Assembly: GCA_018920255.1 (NCBI GenBank)
Contig: JAHLMR010000008.1
Span: 1-27,654, forward strand
Source: Candidatus Aenigmatarchaeota archaeon
GTDB taxonomy: Archaea; Aenigmatarchaeota; Aenigmatarchaeia; Aenigmatarchaeales; JAHLMR01
Reading direction: 5' to 3'
Length of the DNA stretch: 27,654 nucleotides
Shown here: positions 23,950-27,654 of the stretch, in pieces
How the letters are laid out: every line of letters begins with the position of its first letter
Numbering within the stretch: the stretch's first letter is position 1
Made by a program: the position numbers and the translations under genes
The notes under the pieces: generated by a model
What the model saw: only the letters and a program-made list of their open reading frames with translations
Database searches by the model: none
Told to the model about the DNA's origin: nothing

Positions 23950-24039
23950 TTTTTTCACTTAAATTATTTAATGTTTTAAATTTTTATAAATTAATTTTAA
24001 ACGATAAGTTTAAATACTTAAAAGTAGTAAAATAATACT

Positions 24040-24513
24040 ATGAACGAAAACGATATTAAAAATATTTTAGAAAGATTTGAAAAATTTGGTGGAGAAAAAA
24101 ATAAAAGAGAAATCAAAAAACAAAAAACATTAATATTATTAAGTGAACTAGCAGAGTTTCATTTTAATGAGGGAGATTTTAAAGAAGCTTTAAGATATTA
24201 TAATAAAATAGTTAAAAAATCACCTACAGATATTTATAGTTGGTGTAAATTATCAAATTTATTGATAAAGTTAGGTCAGTTTGAAAAGGCTGAAAAAAAA
24301 TTAAAAGAGGCAATTAAATATAATCCGGACCATGGTATTTTATATTTTAATTTAGCTCGTAGTTTATATCTTCAAGGAAAAATTAAAGAGGGGGATGAAG
24401 CAATTTATAAATCAAAAACAAGTTTATATCCAGGAAAAGATAATTCTGAAAATTTAGTAATATTATATGAAAATATAAAAGAATGGCAAAAATGTTGTGA
24501 AATAGAAGCTTAA
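24040..24513 (+). CDS. Tetratricopeptide repeat protein
   Basis: 157 residues, no signal peptide or membrane segment. About three TPR units: residues 30-63 (LLSELAEFHFNEGDFKEALRYY), 64-97 (DIYSWCKLSNLLIKLGQFEKAEKKL) and 98-131 (GILYFNLARSLYLQGKIKEGDEAI), with the usual Ala, Gly/Ala and Tyr/Phe spacing. TPRs mediate protein-protein contacts; the partner is unknown. The gene sits on the plus strand between two RNase P protein genes on the minus strand. TTTAAATA at about 24010-24017 is suitably placed as its TATA box. Two Cys close to the C-terminus (KCCEIEA). Confidence 0.82.
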   Translation: MNENDIKNILERFEKFGGEKNKREIKKQKTLILLSELAEFHFNEGDFKEALRYYNKIVKKSPTDIYSWCKLSNLLIKLGQFEKAEKKLKEAIKYNPDHGILYFNLARSLYLQGKIKEGDEAIYKSKTSLYPGKDNSENLVILYENIKEWQKCCEIEA

Positions 24514-24523
24514 AAAATAAAAA

Positions 24524-24557
24524 TTAGCCGACTCGTTACTCTTGAGCTGTCGGCTAA
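24524..24557 (-). terminator. GC-rich hairpin followed by U-tract on the minus strand
   Basis: Perfect 9-bp arms TTAGCCGAC (24524-24532) and GTCGGCTAA (24549-24557) enclose a 16-nt loop. Six of nine pairs are G-C, which stands out in this A/T-rich DNA. On the minus strand the stem is followed directly by TTTTTATTTTTT, the form of an intrinsic terminator, about 95 nt after the Pop5 stop. On the plus strand no T-run follows. A structured small RNA is the alternative. Confidence 0.5.
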
Positions 24558-24625
24558 ATGGATTTTAAATATACAAACAAAAGGTATTTTTAATTTTATT
24601 TTTTTATTTTAAAAGCTTTTTTATA

Positions 24626-24645
24626 CTATAAAATATGTTTTATAG
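24626..24645. promoter_or_regulatory. 20-bp inverted repeat CTATAAAA-TATG-TTTTATAG next to the Pop5 stop
   Basis: Perfect 8-bp arms with a 4-nt spacer, 5 bp beyond the Pop5 stop codon. Each arm reads as a TATA box on one strand. A self-complementary AAAAGCTTTT lies at 24611-24620. It could be a promoter for the hairpin-bearing RNA on the minus strand or a 3' stem of the Pop5 mRNA. The rest of 24514-24650 shows only A/T-rich sequence. Confidence 0.3.
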
Positions 24646-24650
24646 AATAT

Positions 24651-25028
24651 TTATCCAAAACTAGAAAGAAGCACTTCTCCAAAAAACTTTCTTCTTGCTC
24701 CACGAATTGTACCTGAAATTCCTAATACATGTATAATAACTGGAATATCTCCAATTCTATTTATTAAAGTTAGGGCAGCACGCACATTTTCAACTTCAAC
24801 ATGAGAACATTTTATAATTCCTATTTTCTTTTGATCATTCCACATATCCTTACCTAACCAAATGTTAGCCTTTGCTGCCCCTGCTTCGCCCAAAAGATTT
24901 AAAATAGAAAACCAAATTGCATTATATAAATCTGTAAGAGGGATGTCTTTTGGACTTATTACTTGATATGCTAAATATCTCTTTTTTTCTCTTAATGTTG
25001 GGGGTAATACTTTTGGTTTTTCTGGCAT
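24651..25028 (-). CDS. rnp2: RNase P protein component 2 (Pop5/Rnp2)
   Basis: 125 residues. Signature of archaeal Pop5: LPPTLREKKRYLAYQVIS near residue 9, AIWFSILNLLGEAGAAKANIWL around 38-60, a GIIKCSH strand, VRAALTLINRIGDIPVIIHVLG, and ISGTIRGARRKF near the C-terminus. In the holoenzyme Pop5 forms a heterotetramer with Rpp30 on the catalytic domain of RNase P RNA; the Rpp30 gene lies 0.7 kb further along the same strand. There is an A/T-rich leaderless-type region (TTTTATAATA about 20 nt before the ATG) in the 37-bp gap after eL35Ae. Confidence 0.9.
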   Translation of the reverse strand: MPEKPKVLPPTLREKKRYLAYQVISPKDIPLTDLYNAIWFSILNLLGEAGAAKANIWLGKDMWNDQKKIGIIKCSHVEVENVRAALTLINRIGDIPVIIHVLGISGTIRGARRKFFGEVLLSSFG

Positions 25029-25065
25029 AAAAATATATTATAAAATAAGTTTTAAAAAACTAATA

Positions 25066-25314
25066 TTAGTCTAAAATTTCTATTATTTTTCCTAAAGAAG
25101 TTGGAGGTAGTGGTTTTTTAAACTTTACTTTTATTGTTCCAGATTTTCCATGTGTACCTGAAACTTTTCCAATGTATTCTTTTCCATTTTTCCAAACTGC
25201 TTTTTTTCCTATTAATTTTGCTGCTTCTCTTTTATTGTTTATTCCTGGTATCGTAACTAAAATTTCTTTTGTATATGCAATATGAAAATTTACTATTATT
25301 CCTTTTAAAGACAT
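25066..25314 (-). CDS. Ribosomal protein eL35Ae (eL33 family)
   Basis: 82 residues. MSLKGIIVNFHIAY, then EAAKLIGKKAVWKNGKEYIGKVSGTHGKSGTIKVKFKKPLPPTSLGKIIEI, the full small beta-barrel of L35Ae with the conserved GKxVxW, HGKxG and FKKPLP-type blocks. Part of the large ribosomal subunit. The frame extends to GTG 25323 and ATG 25320, but GTGATG at 25318-25323 is the ribosome-binding element placed 9 nt before ATG 25314, and homologues begin near MxxKGxIVN, so I choose 25314. It precedes Pop5 on the same strand, a translation and tRNA-processing neighbourhood. Confidence 0.92.
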   Translation of the reverse strand: MSLKGIIVNFHIAYTKEILVTIPGINNKREAAKLIGKKAVWKNGKEYIGKVSGTHGKSGTIKVKFKKPLPPTSLGKIIEILD

Positions 25315-25362
25315 GAACATCACAGAAAATAAATAATAAAAACAAATTAATAAATTTAACTA

Positions 25363-25878
25363 TTAATAGTAATTAAAAATAAACACCCAAAATAATGTAA
25401 AAAATATTCCTGCTAATAATCCAGATAATAGCTGAAAATTATTATGTGCATGAAGTTTTTTTCTTACAATCCAAGTTGGAATAATTAAAATAAATAGTAA
25501 AATAGAATATATTTTATCAGAAATAAAAAATAGGGCTGTTGCCGGTCCTGAAATTCCAAACATATGTAAACTTATTTTATCCTTTCTTGTTATAATTAAT
25601 GATATTATTGAATTTAAAAAATAACATAATCCTAAAAATCTTTGTTTATCTTCCATTAACAAAGTACCAATCAAATAAAATATTGAAATAATTAAAATTA
25701 ATTTTGGTCTTAAGTGAAGTTTTACATTAAAATTTTTAATATAAGGTAATGTAATTATACTTGGAAATAAAAAGAAAAATACAAATGGAATAAATAAATT
25801 TCCACCTAAAATTATAAATGCAAAAAGTGAAATAACAAATGGGGAAAGCAATAGTGATAATATATAATAAATCAACAA
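25363..25878 (-). CDS. PAP2-like integral membrane protein (degenerate phosphatase motif)
   Basis: 171 residues, at least five membrane segments. Late in the sequence, KISLHMFGISGPATALFF and IVRKKLHAHNNFQLLSGLLAGI resemble the second and third PAP2 signatures (PSGH, SR-x5-H-x3-D), with His and Arg kept but without a clear PSGH. Such variants occur in uncultured archaea and bacteria. If active, it would be a lipid-phosphate phosphatase; alternatively it is inactive or unrelated. The start is TTG, either 25878 or 25875. GGGTGAT at 25880-25886 is a ribosome-binding site whose spacing fits 25875 better. Divergent from the ferredoxin gene (40 bp). Confidence 0.5.
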   Translation of the reverse strand: MLIYYILSLLLSPFVISLFAFIILGGNLFIPFVFFFLFPSIITLPYIKNFNVKLHLRPKLILIISIFYLIGTLLMEDKQRFLGLCYFLNSIISLIITRKDKISLHMFGISGPATALFFISDKIYSILLFILIIPTWIVRKKLHAHNNFQLLSGLLAGIFFTLFWVFIFNYY

Positions 25879-25918
25879 ATCACCCTAATAATAAATCTTT
25901 AAATAATTCTATATAAAA

Positions 25919-26110
25919 ATGATTATCATGGGTTGGAATATAAATAAAAATAAATGTTTAAGATGCGGTGCTTGTGTATCTGTTTGTCCTAAAATAGCTT
26001 TAGAACTTTCTGAGCATGGAATTGAAAATAATAAAAATTTATGTAATTTATGTGGTATTTGTGAAAAAATATGTCCTGTAGGTGCGATAAAGGTGAATAA
26101 AAATGCTTAA
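25919..26110 (+). CDS. 2[4Fe-4S] ferredoxin
   Basis: 63 residues with two complete cluster motifs: Cys13, 16, 19, 23 (CLRCGACVSVCP) and Cys42, 45, 48, 52 (CNLCGICEKICP). A low-potential bacterial-type ferredoxin, cytoplasmic. Its stop overlaps the start of the geranylgeranyl reductase by 8 bp, so the two are translated from one mRNA. In Methanosarcina acetivorans a neighbouring ferredoxin donates electrons to geranylgeranyl reductase, so the same role is likely here. A TTTAAATA element lies about 20-25 nt before the ATG at 25919, consistent with a leaderless start; ATG at 25928 is the alternative. Confidence 0.93.
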   Translation: MIIMGWNINKNKCLRCGACVSVCPKIALELSEHGIENNKNLCNLCGICEKICPVGAIKVNKNA

Positions 26111-27302
26111 AGAAAGTTATGATGTAGTTGTTGTTGGTGCTGGACCTGGAGGATCATCAGTTGCAACACATTGTGCAAAGGCTGGTTTATCAGTTGCATT
26201 GCTTGAAAAGAGACAAGAAATAGGTTCTCCTAAAAGATGTGGAGAAGGTTTAAGTTTAAACTCTCTTAAAATGATAGAAAATTATCTTGGAAAGAAAATT
26301 CCTTCTAAATGTATTGCACAAGAAATAGATGGAGCTATTGTTTATGCTCCAAATGGTAAAAAAGTTATAATTGATTTTAAAGAAAATGCTGGAGCTGTAA
26401 TGGAAAGAAAAATATTTGATAAGTGGCTTGCAGAAGAAGCTTCAAGAGCTGGAGCATATGTGCAAGCAAAAACATATGTAAAAGATATTATAAAGAAAAA
26501 TGGATATATTTGTGGGGTAACAGGAGAATTCGAAGATGAATATTTTGAGATAAAAGCAAAAGTTGTTGTTGCAGCAGATGGCGTAGAAAGTAAAATAGCA
26601 AGGTTAGCTGGTTTAGATACAACTAATAAACTAATTAATATTGATTCCGGATATCAATTTGAAATGGTAAATTTAAAATTAAATGATCCTAAAAAAATAG
26701 AATTATATTTTGGAAATAACATTGCAAAAAGAGGATATTGTTGGATATTTCCTAAAGGAAAAGATGTTGCTAATGTTGGAATAGGAATTGCTCTTGCTGA
26801 AAAACCCGCAAGATACTATTTAGAAAAATGGATAGAAACTAAACCTGAAATATTTAATTCAGCTGGAATTACAGAAGTTAATTCTGGTGGAATTCCTGTT
26901 GGAGGATTTTTAGAAAATATGGTATTAAATGGTTTTCTTGTTGTTGGTGATGCTGCTCATCAAGTAAATCCTATTCATGGTGGAGGAATGAAAGAAGCAA
27001 CAATAGCAGGAAAAATTGCTGCTGATGTTATAGTAGAAGCAATAAAAAAGAATAATGTTTCTAAAGAAGTATTGGATAAATATAATAAAATATGGTGGAA
27101 AGAAAGAGGTAACGAACTTTTAAAAGTTCAAAAATTAAGAGAAGTTTTTGAAAAACTTTCTGATGAAGATTTAAATATGTTAGCTGAAGTTTTAACAGGA
27201 GATGATTTAATAGCATTTTCTAGAGGTTCTAAATTAGGAACTCTTGCAAAAATTTTAATAAAAAATCCAAAAATAGCTTTTCTTGCTAAGCATCTTATTT
27301 AA
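26103..27302 (+). CDS. Geranylgeranyl reductase (digeranylgeranylglycerophospholipid reductase family)
   Basis: 399 residues. FAD-dependent saturase of the isoprenoid chains of archaeal lipids. YDVVVVGAGPGGSSVATHCAKAGL is the FAD-binding beta-alpha-beta fold, LLEKRQEIGSPKRCGEGL contains the conserved Cys region, AADGVESKIARLAGL follows, KRGYCWIFPKG is the family YxWxFP motif, and VVGDAAHQVNPIHGGGMKEA is the second FAD-binding block. The C-terminal 100 residues are helical (KIWWKERGNELLKVQKLR). AGGTGA at 26091-26096 is the ribosome-binding site, lying inside the ferredoxin gene. Together with GGGP synthase at 5980 it covers two steps of lipid synthesis in this window. The 3' end overlaps the convergent surface-protein gene by 4 bp. 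Confidence 0.93.
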   Translation: MLKESYDVVVVGAGPGGSSVATHCAKAGLSVALLEKRQEIGSPKRCGEGLSLNSLKMIENYLGKKIPSKCIAQEIDGAIVYAPNGKKVIIDFKENAGAVMERKIFDKWLAEEASRAGAYVQAKTYVKDIIKKNGYICGVTGEFEDEYFEIKAKVVVAADGVESKIARLAGLDTTNKLINIDSGYQFEMVNLKLNDPKKIELYFGNNIAKRGYCWIFPKGKDVANVGIGIALAEKPARYYLEKWIETKPEIFNSAGITEVNSGGIPVGGFLENMVLNGFLVVGDAAHQVNPIHGGGMKEATIAGKIAADVIVEAIKKNNVSKEVLDKYNKIWWKERGNELLKVQKLREVFEKLSDEDLNMLAEVLTGDDLIAFSRGSKLGTLAKILIKNPKIAFLAKHLI

Positions 27303-27654
27303 ATTTTTTTTCTTCTTTTTTGTCTTTTTTGAAATAAAAAATAAGCTATTACTGCTATTACAATTATAACTCCAATTATTATAATCCATGTATAATCTTT
27401 TGGTTTTTCAGTTGGTTTTTCTTCAGTTGGAGCTGTTGGCTTTTCTCCACTTGGAGCTGTTATTGTTTTAACTTGTCCTGATATTGAATATATTGATAGT
27501 CCTTGAGATGTTGCAGAATAGTAAATGTATTTATCATCTCTTGATAATATTGTTGTTGGTAATTCTTTCCATTCTCCGTTTTCATATTTGTATAATTTTA
27601 TTGAATTTTCATCAATATTATTTTCATTTAACCATGAAATTGGTATTCTAAACT
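27299..27654 (-). CDS. PGF-pre-PGF domain surface protein, C-terminal 117 residues (partial)
   Basis: Open frame entering from the right edge and ending with TAA at 27299-27301. The first half reads FRIPISWLNENNIDENSIKL, then YENGEWKELPTTILSRDDKYIYYSATSQGLSIYSISG. That is the pattern of the archaeal PGF-pre-PGF domain (W..en.id, LPT, G.S.faI.G), found before the C-terminus of exported proteins. A linker with APSGEKPTAPTEEKPTEKP (Thr/Pro/Glu-rich, O-glycosylation-prone) follows, then a membrane helix of about 20 residues (WIIIIGVIIVIAVIAYFL) and a basic tail (QKRQKRRKK). The topology is extracellular with a C-terminal anchor. The final PGF motif itself is absent, replaced by an ordinary helix and tail. 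Confidence 0.8.
   Translation of the reverse strand, partial: FRIPISWLNENNIDENSIKLYKYENGEWKELPTTILSRDDKYIYYSATSQGLSIYSISGQVKTITAPSGEKPTAPTEEKPTEKPKDYTWIIIIGVIIVIAVIAYFLFQKRQKRRKKI

Noticed and set aside
24524-24557. Hairpin considered as an integron attC site or C/D-box guide RNA
   Set aside because: It lacks the attC core sites (RYYYAAC/GTTRRRY) and no integrase is present. C (RUGAUGA) and D (CUGA) boxes in the required arrangement are absent.

Overview
The window is strongly A+T-rich archaeal DNA with densely packed genes. Archaeal markers are a geranylgeranylglyceryl phosphate synthase and a geranylgeranyl reductase (ether-lipid synthesis), RNase P proteins Rpp30 and Pop5, ribosomal protein eL35Ae, a TrmB-type regulator, a COG2433/DUF460 RNase H-like protein, a helicase-less XPF nuclease, a class III signal (prepilin) peptidase and archaeal-type phosphoglycerate mutase. 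AMP phosphorylase plus ribose-1,5-bisphosphate isomerase, large DUF2341 surface proteins and a PGF-pre-PGF protein fit a small-genome lineage such as DPANN. The phylum cannot be fixed from this window. No tRNA, rRNA, CRISPR array or insertion sequence was seen.

Layout. Positions 1-4458 (minus) are one open frame running off the left edge: a secreted protein of at least 1486 residues with two DUF2341 modules that share a 235-bp exact repeat. A palindromic double TATA element separates it from a 29-codon basic peptide gene (4521-4610). From 8883 down to 4614 a minus-strand run holds prepilin peptidase, XPF-type nuclease, a coiled-coil protein, GGGP synthase, an NAD-dependent epimerase and a four-helix membrane protein. 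Two small minus genes (a zinc ribbon and a 91-residue unknown) precede a divergent DUF460 gene and a TrmB-type regulator (plus). The regulator overlaps tail to tail with an unknown minus-strand gene. Then come a TudS-related Fe-S protein, a tiny possible peptide, ArgRS (minus), a P2A-type Ca2+ ATPase, a VTT/DedA-like membrane protein (plus) and an anchored fibre-like surface protein (minus).

19209-23232 (plus) holds ribose-1,5-bisphosphate isomerase, a Cys-rich membrane protein, AMP phosphorylase and phosphoglycerate mutase. These are steps on either side of a form III RuBisCO in the archaeal nucleotide-salvage route; the RuBisCO itself is not in the window. 23233-25314 holds Rpp30, a TPR protein on the opposite strand, Pop5 and eL35Ae, with a conspicuous GC-rich hairpin between the first and last pairs. 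The right end has a PAP2-like membrane protein (minus), a ferredoxin overlapping a geranylgeranyl reductase (plus), and the C-terminus of a PGF-pre-PGF surface protein (minus, cut by the edge).

Two modes of translation initiation are visible. First genes often have a TATA-like element about 25-30 nt before the start codon, implying leaderless mRNA. Other genes carry a GTGA/GGTGA element, usually 9-10 nt before the start, complementary to the archaeal 16S 3' end (GGUGAUC). This decides several starts in favour of an ATG just downstream of an in-frame GTG.
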